64,000 nt of DNA, from contig NZ_CP144164.1 of NCBI RefSeq assembly GCF_037478005.1, forward strand, positions 3,534,001 to 3,598,000, given 5' to 3'. Below the pieces are notes generated by a model. It was not told the DNA's origin. It was given only the letters and a program-made list of their open reading frames with translations, and searched no databases. A program made the position numbers and the translations under genes. Source of the DNA: Alteromonas sp. M12 (GTDB taxonomy: Bacteria; Pseudomonadota; Gammaproteobacteria; Enterobacterales; Alteromonadaceae). Below, one piece after another: positions 18,441-27,725 of the stretch; within the stretch, counting starts at the first letter, position 1; the number at the start of each line of letters is the position of its first letter.

Positions 18441-20684
18441 TTAACGTTTTTTGTTGGACTTGCCCGCCGCCTTGTTGTGGGGCTGGTTATCACTGAATCG
18501 TGTCAATCCTTGCTGAGCCTTAGCATTTCCTTTGCCTTTGGCATATGCCTTGTTTCGAGACCGTTTTGCATATGCATTGTGCGCCTTACCACTTAGTTCC
18601 TCTTTGCTTTCTAGAGGCACTAGATGCTTGGGTCCGTTGCCAATCAAATGCGCTTTACCCATTTCTTTCAATGCTTTGCGGATCACTGGCCAGTTTGCTG
18701 GATCGTGATAACGCAAAAAAGCACGATGCAAACGGCGGTGTATCTCACCTTTGGGCACTGTAACTTGCTCACTTTTGTGATTGACTTTATGAATCGGATT
18801 TTTACCCGTGTGATACATGGTAGTGGCGTTGGCCATCGGTGATGGATAGAAATTTTGCACCTGATCCAACTTAAAATTGTGCTCTTTTAACCACATGGCC
18901 AAACTCACCATATCCATATCTTCTGTGCCAGGATGGGCAGAAATGAAATATGGAATAAGATACTGAATTTTACCTGCTTCTTTGGTGTATTTATCGAACA
19001 TTTCTTTAAAACGCTCATAAGTACCCATACCAGGCTTCATCATCTTATCCAATGGCGCTTTTTCAGTATGTTCTGGAGCTATTTTTAAGTAGCCGCCCAC
19101 ATGATGGGTGACTAATTCACGAACATAATTAGGATCTTCAATGGCCAAGTCATATCGTACACCTGAAGCAATCAATACCTTCTTAACACCTTCCACTTTA
19201 CGAGCTTTTTTGTAAAGCTCAACGGTAGGTGTTTGATCGGTGTCCAAATGTCCACAAATATCCGGCCAGACGCATGAAAGACGGCGACATGTTTGTTCCG
19301 CCTTTGCGCTCTTACATCGCAATTTATACATATTCGCAGTCGGACCGCCTAGATCAGAGATCACGCCGGTAAAACCGGGAACTTTGTCGCGAATTTGTTC
19401 AATTTCACGGATAATTGACTCTTCTGAGCGACTTTGAATAACCCGGCCTTCATGCTCTGTAATCGAACAGAAAGTGCAACCACCAAAACAACCCCGCATG
19501 ATATTCACCGACGTTTTAATCATATCGTAAGCAGGAATTTTAGCTTTCCCATAACTAGGATGAGGTACGCGAGCATAGGGTAAATCAAACACCGCATCCA
19601 TCTCTTCAGTTTCCAATGGAAAAGCAGGCGGGTTAATCCAAATAATGCGATCACCGTGGCGCTGGGCCAGTGCACGAGCACAACCTGGATTGGTTTCTTG
19701 ATGCAAGATCCGTGATGTATGGGCGTAATGTGTTTTCTCTGCACGTACCACATCATAGGGAGGTAGCATGACGTACGTCTTCTCCCAAGGCTTTCTGCGC
19801 TGAGATTTAGAAGTAAATGGCTGAACTACGACCGGTTTCGCTTTTTGCGCGTCATCGATAACTTTGTTTTGTTCATCTTCAGCTACCGCACACTTATCTT
19901 CAATGTATTCATAGGGGCTGGGAATAGGATCAATTTTTCCAATTACATCAACGTGTGTAGAATCCACACCTTGCCATTCAGGTAATGGCTCTTTGCGAAT
20001 TACTGCAGTACCACGGACATCTTGCATGTCAGCAATAGTCTCACCTGCGGCGAATCGATGGGCGATTTCCAGTAACGGACGTTCTGCGTTACCAAACATC
20101 AACATATCTGCTTTTGAGTCAAATAAAACAGAGCGTTTTACTTTGTCTGACCAATAATCGTAGTGGGCAATTCGTCTTAAACTGGCTTCAATACCACCAA
20201 TGATGACTGGTTTTTTGTAGGCTTCTTTACAGCGTTGAGTATAAACGGTAACGGCTCGGTCAGGGCGCTTTCCACCTTCATTATTGGGGGTATAAGCGTC
20301 ATCGTGGCGTAATTTTCGATCCGCTGTATAGCGGTTGATCATAGAATCCATATTGCCAGCGGTTACCCCAAAAAATAAATTGGGTTCACCTAACTGCATA
20401 AAATCTTTTTTGCTGGTCCAGTCTGGTTGCGAAATAATTCCAACTCTAAAGCCCTGAGCTTCGAGTACACGACCGATTACAGCCATTCCAAAACTAGGAT
20501 GATCTACGTAAGCATCTCCGGTCACAATAATAATGTCACAGCTATCCCAGCCTAACTGATCCATTTCCTTTCGAGACATTGGCAAAAATGGAGCGGGGCC
20601 AAAACATTCAGCCCAATATTTAGGATAGGAAAATAGCCCTCTTTCAGCTTTCATTCGCTGAACAGGCTGTCGCATAACAGTCAT
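18441..20684 (-). CDS. ygiQ: YgiQ family radical SAM protein
   Basis: A large radical SAM protein of about 747 residues and unknown reaction, closely following E. coli YgiQ at its start ([20 protein letters not shown], then [18 protein letters not shown]). A UPF0313-type N-terminal domain precedes the radical SAM core with the cluster motif [16 protein letters not shown] (CX3CX2C). The C-terminus is Lys/Asn-rich. An in-frame TTG four codons upstream is possible; neither start has a good ribosome site. The stop is 11 bases from the repeat array. Confidence 0.93.
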   Translation of the reverse strand: MTVMRQPVQRMKAERGLFSYPKYWAECFGPAPFLPMSRKEMDQLGWDSCDIIIVTGDAYVDHPSFGMAVIGRVLEAQGFRVGIISQPDWTSKKDFMQLGEPNLFFGVTAGNMDSMINRYTADRKLRHDDAYTPNNEGGKRPDRAVTVYTQRCKEAYKKPVIIGGIEASLRRIAHYDYWSDKVKRSVLFDSKADMLMFGNAERPLLEIAHRFAAGETIADMQDVRGTAVIRKEPLPEWQGVDSTHVDVIGKIDPIPSPYEYIEDKCAVAEDEQNKVIDDAQKAKPVVVQPFTSKSQRRKPWEKTYVMLPPYDVVRAEKTHYAHTSRILHQETNPGCARALAQRHGDRIIWINPPAFPLETEEMDAVFDLPYARVPHPSYGKAKIPAYDMIKTSVNIMRGCFGGCTFCSITEHEGRVIQSRSEESIIREIEQIRDKVPGFTGVISDLGGPTANMYKLRCKSAKAEQTCRRLSCVWPDICGHLDTDQTPTVELYKKARKVEGVKKVLIASGVRYDLAIEDPNYVRELVTHHVGGYLKIAPEHTEKAPLDKMMKPGMGTYERFKEMFDKYTKEAGKIQYLIPYFISAHPGTEDMDMVSLAMWLKEHNFKLDQVQNFYPSPMANATTMYHTGKNPIHKVNHKSEQVTVPKGEIHRRLHRAFLRYHDPANWPVIRKALKEMGKAHLIGNGPKHLVPLESKEELSGKAHNAYAKRSRNKAYAKGKGNAKAQQGLTRFSDNQPHNKAAGKSNKKR

Positions 20685-21008
20685 GTATTGTACCAAGAAG
20701 TTAAGGGTTCAAAATTTCGCGGAGTATACCAGAAAAAGCCTTTGGACAAGAATAATATCGCGATAAAGGACGCATCCTTCTACAGCTAAGTGTCAAGTAA
20801 TCTGCTCACTCTTTGTACATTTGTGTGTTGGCAGCAGATTGCTCGATATGGAAGTTCTCTGCTGTTCAGGCTACACGTTGATTATCCTGACTTCTTTTTC
20901 TTGCCTCCTGCGCTCTTCACTCTTGATCGGGTTTACTCTTTACTCGCCATTCCGCTTGCTCTCTACTCGTCATCCCGCTTGCTCTTTACTCGTCATCCCG
21001 CTTGCTCT
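20685..21008. repeat. Intergenic region with four 23-bp tandem repeats
   Basis: No gene is visible in these 324 bases between CPXCG and ygiQ. Near-identical 23-bp units based on TACTCGTCATCCCGCTTGCT begin at 20941, 20964, 20987 and 21010, and the last continues into the 3' end of the CPXCG gene. Further left an 8-base inverted repeat (AATCTGCT at 20799-20806, AGCAGATT at 20833-20840) could form a hairpin. The ygiQ promoter should lie at the left end of this region. Confidence 0.8.
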
Positions 21009-21200
21009 CTACTCGTCATCCCGCTTTGCAATCACCTCAATGCCGAAACCATTATCAATTACTTGTAATTCAATGGGTTGGCAACATATTTGGCAATCTA
21101 CTATTTGCTGCTGATTGATGTCGTTGGCTTCATCTATCTCCAGATCGTTGTAAGTCATACAATATGGACACTCAAATTTACTTGCTACTGTGAGGCTCAT
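21009..21200 (-). CDS. CPXCG-motif cysteine-rich small protein
   Basis: A 63-residue protein with two cysteine pairs, FECPYCM and DCQICCQPIEL, matching the CPXCG cysteine-rich family of predicted zinc-binding mini-proteins. The acidic segment DLEID between the pairs is also usual. AAGGAG seven bases before the ATG supports translation. The last five residues (KRDDE) and the stop codon are supplied by the 23-bp repeat unit, which suggests the original tail was replaced. Function is unknown. Confidence 0.85.
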   Translation of the reverse strand: MSLTVASKFECPYCMTYNDLEIDEANDINQQQIVDCQICCQPIELQVIDNGFGIEVIAKRDDE

Positions 21201-21343
21201 GGCTACTCCTTGAGTTGTAAAAGATTAATTAGTTTACGTAAAAGGCGTCGAAAAAGTTTGAAAAACAAACCAATACTGACTGGATATACAGTAGTTTTTA
21301 AAATACACTGGCTTTGTGTCCCAGCAAAATTTTTAATCTATTG

Positions 21344-23503
21344 ATGAAAGAACTCCCCAGTAAATACTATTTAACTCATTTTCATGAATTTCTCGCGTTT
21401 GTTTCCGGACCCTGTGCACATTTACTCTCTATTGAAGATAGTGCTTTTATCGGTAAATTTCATACTCTTTGTGAAGATGCACAATGTTTGTATGTCCGTG
21501 GATTAAATAGAAAATCTCCAATAATCAGACGTAACTCATTGTTTTATGATGAGATTAACGATCACCAATTGCATCTAGAGAGGCTTATAACAGAAGGCTT
21601 TTACACTGAAGTAAAAAAAGAGCATCTTGCTGAATTAACTCATAATCTAACCAAACCAGAATTGGCCCAAGTGCTGCGTAATGCGAATGTCAGTTTTAAA
21701 AGCTCCCAAAGTAAAGCTGATTATTTACAATTAGTGAATGAGTTTTGTCAATTTGAAGACTTCTGCGCCTTTCTAGATCCCACTGTTGTGTTGCACCGAG
21801 GGCAAGATCAGCACATAAACTATTTTTTATTCTTATTTTTTGGTGATCTGAACAGTAACTTATCCAAGTTTTCAATGCGCGATCTGGGGATTATGCCAAC
21901 TCAACGAGGGGTCAGTACTGACAATGCGCGATTCGATTTCATTGACGAAGCTAAGAGTGCGTTTTTTTATGCTCATCAACGGCGTGAAGTCATGTCTTTA
22001 TTACCAGAGCAACAAATTGCACTTGCCCAACAGTTCCCATCATTTCCAACTCCACAAGGTACCTTAGCCAATGAACATTGTGACCGTTTTCTATTAAGAT
22101 TAGGCAAAGCCATACTCCCCCACGACCAGTCTCTTGGCATAAAATTATTAGCCGCATCTTCGGAGCCTTTAGCACAAGAAAAAGTGATCCGTGAAAAGTA
22201 CAAGTTAGGTGAAAAAGAGTGGGTGAAAAACCGTTTAGAAATGATTATTGAGGAACCAGATTCTGAAGTACTATTATCGTTTGCCGAAGACTTTTTGGCC
22301 CGTAAATTTCAGCAAAAACGCACCAGTACGCTCACCGACATGTTACGAGAACAATCAACAACAGTACTTATTGATGAAATGTACATGGATTCGGTGGAAC
22401 ATGGCGTAAAATTGTTTTATCAGAAACAAAAAAAACAGGCCTTTCGCACTGAAAACCGATTGTGGCGAGCATTGTTCGGTTTAGTTTTTTGGCATGAACT
22501 TTTTGAAATGGATAGCAATGCGTTAGTCACTGAATTCGATTACAAACCCCAGGCTATCAATCAAAACAACTTTTATAATCTGTACGAACAAGATATTGAA
22601 ACTCGCCTATATCGAATGACCAGTGCGCAAATCACATTCAAACAAGTATCTAAAGTTATGCTTGAAAAGTACGGTCGCCCCAATGGAATTTTTCGTTGGC
22701 ACAAATCCTTACTCGAAGTTTTAGCGGTATTTTTTGATCATGTTGACATTGAAGGTCTCAAAGAGCATTTGAGAATGATGGCAAAGGACTTTAAAAACTA
22801 CGCTGACGGTTATCCGGATATCATGGTAGTCGATAACACCGGACTGAGATTTGAAGAAATAAAAGCCCCTGGAGACCAATTGCGTAAAAACCAATTGTTA
22901 ACCATAAAGCTACTAAGAAAATCAGGCTTTAAGGTCGCAGTCACTCAAGTTGAATGGTTTTTAGATCCCTTACAACCCTATGCAGTCGTCGATATCGAAA
23001 CCACGGGCGGTCGTGCAAATCAACATCGTATAACCGAAATAGGTATCGCCAAGGTTGTAAACGGGAAAGTGATCGATACGTGGCAAACGCTAATCAATCC
23101 TCAACGGCACATTCCGCAAAAAATCACACAATTAACGGGTATTGATGATGAAATGGTGAGTGATGCTCCCTTATTTGTGGAAATCGCTGAAAACTTACGA
23201 AGTTACTTATCTGATTGTGTTTTTGTCGCTCACAATGTCAATTTTGATTATGGTTTTATCCGCGCCGAATTTGAGCGTCTTGAACAAAGTTTTCGCATGC
23301 CCAAGTTATGTACGGTACGAGAAATGCGCAAAGCGATTCCAGGCCTTCCGTCTTATTCATTAGCCAACTTAACCCGGCATTTTGGTATTGATATGACTCG
23401 ACATCACAGAGCCTTATCAGATGCTCAAGCAGCCGCAGAGTTGTTATTTATTATCAACGAAGTGCGTCATGAAAAAGCCAATGGGAGTCGTTTGCGGGGC
23501 TAA
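21344..23503 (+). CDS. FAN1-like VRR-NUC nuclease fused to a DnaQ-like 3'-5' exonuclease
   Basis: A 719-residue fusion. Residues about 90-125 (LTKPELAQVLRNANVSFKSS) look like a SAP-type DNA-binding motif. The VRR-NUC nuclease lies near 470-535 with GYPDIMVV and EEIKAPGDQLRKNQ, holding the Asp, Glu and Lys of the active site. From about 545 a DEDDh exonuclease follows: DIETTGG (DxE), AHNVNFDYGF (second Asp) and HHRALSDAQA (His and last Asp). FAN1 enzymes cut branched DNA in crosslink repair; the exonuclease would add 3'-5' trimming. The final codons and stop fall inside a REP-like repeat. ATG 21344 is preferred to GTG 21314, though both lack a clear ribosome site. Confidence 0.87.
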   Translation: MKELPSKYYLTHFHEFLAFVSGPCAHLLSIEDSAFIGKFHTLCEDAQCLYVRGLNRKSPIIRRNSLFYDEINDHQLHLERLITEGFYTEVKKEHLAELTHNLTKPELAQVLRNANVSFKSSQSKADYLQLVNEFCQFEDFCAFLDPTVVLHRGQDQHINYFLFLFFGDLNSNLSKFSMRDLGIMPTQRGVSTDNARFDFIDEAKSAFFYAHQRREVMSLLPEQQIALAQQFPSFPTPQGTLANEHCDRFLLRLGKAILPHDQSLGIKLLAASSEPLAQEKVIREKYKLGEKEWVKNRLEMIIEEPDSEVLLSFAEDFLARKFQQKRTSTLTDMLREQSTTVLIDEMYMDSVEHGVKLFYQKQKKQAFRTENRLWRALFGLVFWHELFEMDSNALVTEFDYKPQAINQNNFYNLYEQDIETRLYRMTSAQITFKQVSKVMLEKYGRPNGIFRWHKSLLEVLAVFFDHVDIEGLKEHLRMMAKDFKNYADGYPDIMVVDNTGLRFEEIKAPGDQLRKNQLLTIKLLRKSGFKVAVTQVEWFLDPLQPYAVVDIETTGGRANQHRITEIGIAKVVNGKVIDTWQTLINPQRHIPQKITQLTGIDDEMVSDAPLFVEIAENLRSYLSDCVFVAHNVNFDYGFIRAEFERLEQSFRMPKLCTVREMRKAIPGLPSYSLANLTRHFGIDMTRHHRALSDAQAAAELLFIINEVRHEKANGSRLRG

Positions 23504-23659
23504 AGCACCCGCCTACAAGATATATGTTACCCCCTCCCCTTGCAGCATGGGCTTTAGCCCATAGATTCATTTCATTCAGGTTAACCTAATTGCGCGGAGC
23601 TAAAGCACCCGCCTACAAGATATGTGTTCCCCCTTACCCTTGTAGCATGGGCTTTAGCC
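23494..23659. repeat. REP-like dimers, second one interrupted by the IS element
   Basis: Two copies of a dimer whose halves are GCGGGGCTAAAGCACCCGCC followed by TACA, and TGTAGCATGGGCTTTAGCCC followed by ATGG. The first spans 23494-23564. The second begins at 23593 and stops at 23659 in the middle of its ATGGGCTTTAGCCCAT palindrome, where the IS lies. A conserved linker (ATTCATTTCATTCAGGTTAA) separates units. The first half also supplies the stop codon of the preceding nuclease gene. Confidence 0.88.
23650..23659. repeat. Left target-site duplication of the IS4-family element
   Basis: GGCTTTAGCC directly abuts the left inverted repeat and is repeated exactly next to the right one. The ten bases are the near-palindromic centre of a REP-like hairpin. 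Confidence 0.85.
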
Positions 23660-24947
23660 TGAGGGATCCCCACAGCGGCATCAACATTTTGCATCCTCCA
23701 CTAGGGCTTCGATGGATGCTTTGAGCATGTTCTCATTTAGATAAAACCGAGAATGCTTGAGCAGTCTCAGAGCTAAATACCCGTAAGATAGTACGCGCCG
23801 GCTCGTGATGGTGTTTGCTTGGAAATGGCGGTGATAGCCCTGGGCTTCTGCCGCTTTACCCACACAGTATAGATAGAATTGTACCATCATGGCTAAGAGT
23901 AAAATGACTTGCAGACGTTTTTCACAGCGACTTAAACTACGGGATAATCCCAGTCCATAGTATTCATTTTTACAATCTCTAAACGATTCTTCAATGGCCA
24001 TTCTACGTGAATATAAATGGACAAGCTTATTCGCTCCGAATTGATTTTGCGGAAGGTTGGAGACTAAGAACCAAGGCTCTTTGGCGGACTTGCTATGACG
24101 CTTATTAATATTGTCTTTGGTCACCACCCCTTTTCTATTTACATTATGTCGTTGTTTGTTTTTCCCTTTGAATAAAACGCCTCGACACGAATACTGACTT
24201 CTTTTCGATAAAGTACAAATGGGAAGCTCCATGGCCTTAGAAGAGGCTCGAGTATGATAATCACTTACGTAGCGCCATTGATTTTTCCGTCGCCAATTTA
24301 CATTTCACACTGCCGCGGGTTCTTGCCAACCAATACCAGTTGAGTCGGCTCACTTCCTTAAACCAAGGTATTTTAAACCCGGCATCTGTGCAAATAATCG
24401 GTTGGCAGTCACTCGGTAAGAGTTTAGCTAACCTAGCTAAAAAACGTTTCTGAATCATCGGCTGAGCATGTTGCTCCTCAGGATGCACCTCTTCATACAA
24501 CGTAATCGCCCGACCTTTAATGGAGATAGCTGCTCTTAACATCACAAAGTTGTAGTTGTACACCGTTGACCAGTCAATATGAATTAACGGATGTTTTTCC
24601 GTGATAAACAAGTTTTGTATGATTTGATAATAGCGAGGAATAACCCGGTGTAGTCGAGGATTTCCCAACAGTCGGTCAATCCGTTTAATACTGTGCTTTT
24701 CAATGCCACCAGTGTCACAAGCCGCATTTCTTCCCATCGCTGTTAAGGTTAATTCAGAGCCATTTATGAGGCTTTTAGCAGCGGTAAACAGTGAGGTGGT
24801 AATACGCGGATCTAAAACGTTTGAATCTAAGGTAAATAAATCTGATAATAGCTTCATAGTGCTTGAGTTTGGTTATTTTTGTTTTGTGGTGAAATATATA
24901 ATACCAAATTTCAAGCACTTACTTCTTTTTACTGTGGGGATTCTTCA
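23660..24947 (-). mobile_element. IS4-family insertion sequence with inactivated transposase
   Basis: A complete 1,288-bp element. Its terminal inverted repeats, TGAGGGATCCCCACAG at 23660-23675 and the complement of TGAAGAATCCCCACAG at 24932-24947, match at 14 of 16 positions. It is bounded by a 10-bp direct duplication, within the range known for the IS4 family. The single transposase gene runs on the minus strand. Intact ends and an exact target duplication suggest a fairly recent insertion. Confidence 0.92.
23681..24857 (-). pseudogene. IS4-family transposase, frameshifted
   Basis: A DDE transposase split into two reading frames (codons from 24857 to 24261, then a frame beginning upstream of 24232). 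The catalytic Asp residues are visible in LIHIDWSTV and CTDAGF, and the IS4 YREK signature is intact in YSRRMAIEESFRDCK. Between the halves the frame changes at a run of five A (T at 24282-24286 on the plus strand). With four A the product would read through as ATENQWRYVSDYHTRASSKA, so a one-base insertion is the simplest cause. Programmed shifting is possible but not usual for this family. Confidence 0.88.
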
Positions 24948-25012
24948 GGCTTTAGCCCATGAATTCATTTCATTCTGGTTACCCTAATCGCGCAGGACTA
25001 AAACACCCGCCA
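24948..25012. repeat. Right target duplication and remainder of the interrupted REP-like dimer
   Basis: GGCTTTAGCC (24948-24957) is the second target copy. It is followed by CCATGAATTCATTTCATTCTGG and then a degenerate GGACTAAAACACCCGCC half. Removing the IS and one target copy restores a continuous REP-like array. Confidence 0.82.
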
Positions 25013-25089
25013 GCAACAAAAGGCTCAATTGACACTCATCTATATCCATGCGTAAATCTGACTATAGATTACCCATTTAACCTAAGATT

Positions 25090-25809
25090 ATGATTAGAAA
25101 GCTCTTTCGTGTTTCACGATTTCTACATAAATGGGCAGGATTATTCCTTGCCGTACAAATTTTATTGTGGATTTTAGGTGGTGTAGTGATGAGTGTTATA
25201 CCTTTGGAAAAGGTGCACGGAGATCATCTCGCAATCAAAAATCTAAACTATGAAATCGACAATACACAGTATGCTTTCTCCCTAGACACCCTTCGCCTTA
25301 GAATTTCCGACCCTATTCATAGAATTTCCTATACCCAAGTTTTAGGTGAGCCTTATTACGCAGTTCAGACGGCGTCTGGTGAGCAATTATTCCATGGCTT
25401 AACTGGCGATTTGATGGGTATTATCAATGCTGAAAAAGCGGCAACAATAGCAAAACAACATTATCTTGGAAGCGGCGAACTTATCGAGCAAAATTTGTTA
25501 GCTAAAGCTCCAATGGAAGCCTCTCGCAACAAAGGAAAAGTGTGGCAGCTAAAATTTGATGATACTTGGAATACCACATTGTATGTGTCTCCGTTAAGCG
25601 GCAAGTTAACTACTATTAGAAGTGATTTGTGGCGTATTTTTGATTTTTTTTGGATGTTGCATATTATGGATTATGACGAGCGAGAAAATTTTAATAACCC
25701 GTTATTAATCACATTTTCTATCTCCGCTTTATTGTTTACCGTTACTGGTATTATTTTACTATTTAAGAGTTTTAACTTGGTTGCGATTAGACGATTAAAA
25801 CGTCGGTGA
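25090..25809 (+). CDS. PepSY domain membrane protein
   Basis: A 239-residue inner-membrane protein. An N-terminal helix (WAGLFLAVQILLWILGGVVM) follows the RFLHKW motif typical of PepSY-associated membrane proteins. A periplasmic-type PepSY region holds GLTGDLMGIINAEKAATIAK. A C-terminal helix pair contains DFFWMLHIMDY, and its histidines may bind heme or metal as in related reductase-like proteins. The gene has no operon partner and REP-like elements flank it on both sides. Likely role: electron transfer or iron/heme metabolism, inferred only from family. Confidence 0.83.
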   Translation: MIRKLFRVSRFLHKWAGLFLAVQILLWILGGVVMSVIPLEKVHGDHLAIKNLNYEIDNTQYAFSLDTLRLRISDPIHRISYTQVLGEPYYAVQTASGEQLFHGLTGDLMGIINAEKAATIAKQHYLGSGELIEQNLLAKAPMEASRNKGKVWQLKFDDTWNTTLYVSPLSGKLTTIRSDLWRIFDFFWMLHIMDYDERENFNNPLLITFSISALLFTVTGIILLFKSFNLVAIRRLKRR

Positions 25810-25828
25810 TGGGTTATCCCCCTCCCCT

Positions 25829-25906
25829 TGTAGTATGGGCTTTAGCCCATGGATTCATTTCATTCAGGTTAACCTAGTCGCGCGGGGCTAAAGCACCCGC
25901 CTACAA
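25829..25906. repeat. REP-like element pair downstream of the PepSY gene
   Basis: TGTAGTATGGGCTTTAGCCC (from 25829) is followed by the conserved linker with CATTTCATTCAGGTTAACCT and then GCGGGGCTAAAGCACCCGCC with CTACA. The order is the same as within the array left of the PepSY gene. Confidence 0.85.
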
Positions 25907-25927
25907 ACGAATCTTGAACAATCGCGA

Positions 25928-26470
25928 TTAAAATCGATCTGCGTGCAGAAAAGGCGCCATGGCTAAGGTTAGAGCCTGTGTATAATTGCCACCACGGGTT
26001 TCAAGCCCATTGGTTAACAATCCAATCGCACCGCCTTTTTGTTTGATGTTGCTGGTACCAAAAAGCTTGTCCATCAACGGACCGAGTTCCTCACCTTGTT
26101 GTAAATGGCTAAAAACAGACTCAGGTATTGGCAAGTTAGCGCTTCTACCCACTTGCAATTTAGATTGAGCCGAAACCACCACATAAGCAAAAGTAGCTGG
26201 ACCGTATTCAAAATTGTCAACTCCCCCTTCCATCGCCGCGTAAAAATCAGCGTTAAAATGAGACTGACAAAACTTAACTCGGTTAACTGCTCCTTGGTAA
26301 GTTTCCTTTTCTGACATTGGTTGCTCAGAGACCAACGAAGGCGCATCAACCCCTCGACAATCAATCTGTTGCTGTGGAAAAACTCTAGCCAATGTATCTT
26401 TAAATGCGCTAATTTTCACCGGGTTTTTTGAGCCAACAATGGCTACTACTGTATTGTTTTCAAATTCCAT
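25928..26470 (-). CDS. yjjX: Inosine/xanthosine triphosphatase
   Basis: A 180-residue house-cleaning enzyme that hydrolyses non-canonical ITP and XTP to diphosphates, keeping them out of nucleic acids. The family motif VAIVGSKNPVKISAF opens the protein, and VSEQPMSEKETYQGAVNR is the second signature. Length agrees with E. coli YjjX (about 170). It starts 16 bases after the stop of the ABC permease gene, so it may be co-transcribed with that operon although functionally unrelated. Confidence 0.9.
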   Translation of the reverse strand: MEFENNTVVAIVGSKNPVKISAFKDTLARVFPQQQIDCRGVDAPSLVSEQPMSEKETYQGAVNRVKFCQSHFNADFYAAMEGGVDNFEYGPATFAYVVVSAQSKLQVGRSANLPIPESVFSHLQQGEELGPLMDKLFGTSNIKQKGGAIGLLTNGLETRGGNYTQALTLAMAPFLHADRF

Positions 26471-26486
26471 TAACTACGCCTAATCG

Positions 26487-27725
26487 TTAATCTGAATGCA
26501 GGGCTTCTATTGGATTAAGTTTCGAGGCTTTTATCGCCGGAAATACACCAAATCCAACCCCCACAATCATGCAAATAGACAAGGATAAAACAATTGCAGT
26601 TAAAGACCAACTCACTGCCCACCCCGAATAAAAGCCGATAATCTCGGATAGTACTAAACCAAAAAATACCCCTAAAAGTCCACCTAACACAGAAATAGTG
26701 AAGCTTTCGGCTAAAAACTGCTGCTTAATATCAATTTGGCGGGCACCAACTGCGCGCAATAAACCAATTTCAGTGGTTCTTTCCATTACATTGGCTAACA
26801 TTATATTCATAATGCCGATTCCACCTACCAACAAAGAAATTCCGGCAACACAGGCCATGACAATATTGAATATTTCTTGGGTTTGTTTTTGCTGCTCTAA
26901 TAAAGCTGCGGGGATAATCAGTTCATAATCCTGCACGCCACCGTGGCGCATTTTCATCAATTCAGCCACGGCTTTTGATGCCACAACAGGATCGGTCGTT
27001 TTTGCAATGCTAAGTTTTATGCTATCTAACTCGCTCGCTAAATTTTCACTTTTTAACTTTTGTTCTGCGGTGGCGATGGGGATAAAAATTCGATAGCGAT
27101 CACCGCCAATTTTTACCCCCTGGAATTCATTTTTATTACCCTGAGGAGGCGCTAAAACGCCTACCACATGTAACCAAATATGGTTGACTTTGACGTATTT
27201 CCCAAGTGCTTCTTGCTGCGGAAATAGTTCTTTAGCGGCATCAACTCCCAGAACAGCCACTTGCGCTAAGTTATCGTTATCATGTTGGTCCGTGAAGCGA
27301 CCTGTGGTTAAGCGCATGTTAGCGTGTTTATAATAACTACTAGATACGCCCAATAGCTGTGCCCCAGATTTTCCATAATCACTGTAAATATCATGAACTT
27401 TAATATTTTTGCTTGCACTATAATCATCGACGAAAGGCAAGGTGCTCATGGCAGCCTGAACATCTCCCATGGTTAATCCCATGCTTTCTTCACGAATCTC
27501 AACCAGTTCGTTCTTATTGTAATCTAAACCTTGCACTATGATATTGTTGACACCCATAGAATCAATTAGCTTGAGCGCTTCGTTTTCTGCACCTTCACCA
27601 ATGTTCAGCATCGCAATAACCGCTCCGACACCGAAAATCATGCCTAAAAGTGTTAAAAAGGTTCTTAGTTTTTGCGCGGACAATTCGGCTATAGCATCCG
27701 CTATCAAGGTCCAATATCGAGTCAT
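26487..27725 (-). CDS. MacB/FtsX-type ABC transporter permease
   Basis: A 412-residue permease with the MacB-like layout: one N-terminal helix (LRTFLTLLGMIFGVGAVIAM), a large periplasmic MacB_PCD domain (about residues 45-270), and three C-terminal helices with MNIMLANVMERTTEIGLLRA, the FtsX-family signature. Unlike MacB itself it lacks a fused ATPase, which is encoded at the head of the operon. Its ATG overlaps the stop of the adjacent adaptor gene (ATGA). Substrate is unknown; such systems move peptides, macrolides or lipids across the envelope. Confidence 0.9.
   Translation of the reverse strand: MTRYWTLIADAIAELSAQKLRTFLTLLGMIFGVGAVIAMLNIGEGAENEALKLIDSMGVNNIIVQGLDYNKNELVEIREESMGLTMGDVQAAMSTLPFVDDYSASKNIKVHDIYSDYGKSGAQLLGVSSSYYKHANMRLTTGRFTDQHDNDNLAQVAVLGVDAAKELFPQQEALGKYVKVNHIWLHVVGVLAPPQGNKNEFQGVKIGGDRYRIFIPIATAEQKLKSENLASELDSIKLSIAKTTDPVVASKAVAELMKMRHGGVQDYELIIPAALLEQQKQTQEIFNIVMACVAGISLLVGGIGIMNIMLANVMERTTEIGLLRAVGARQIDIKQQFLAESFTISVLGGLLGVFFGLVLSEIIGFYSGWAVSWSLTAIVLSLSICMIVGVGFGVFPAIKASKLNPIEALHSD

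Noticed and set aside
20790..21114. Plus-strand reading frames over the 23-bp repeats
   Set aside because: Their composition comes from the repeats and they overlap the better-supported CPXCG gene; two frames are open only because the repeat lacks stops.
23681..24857. Two separate transposase genes or programmed frameshifting
   Set aside because: Catalytic residues are split between the halves and one base at an A run restores a single frame; IS4 elements normally make one protein.
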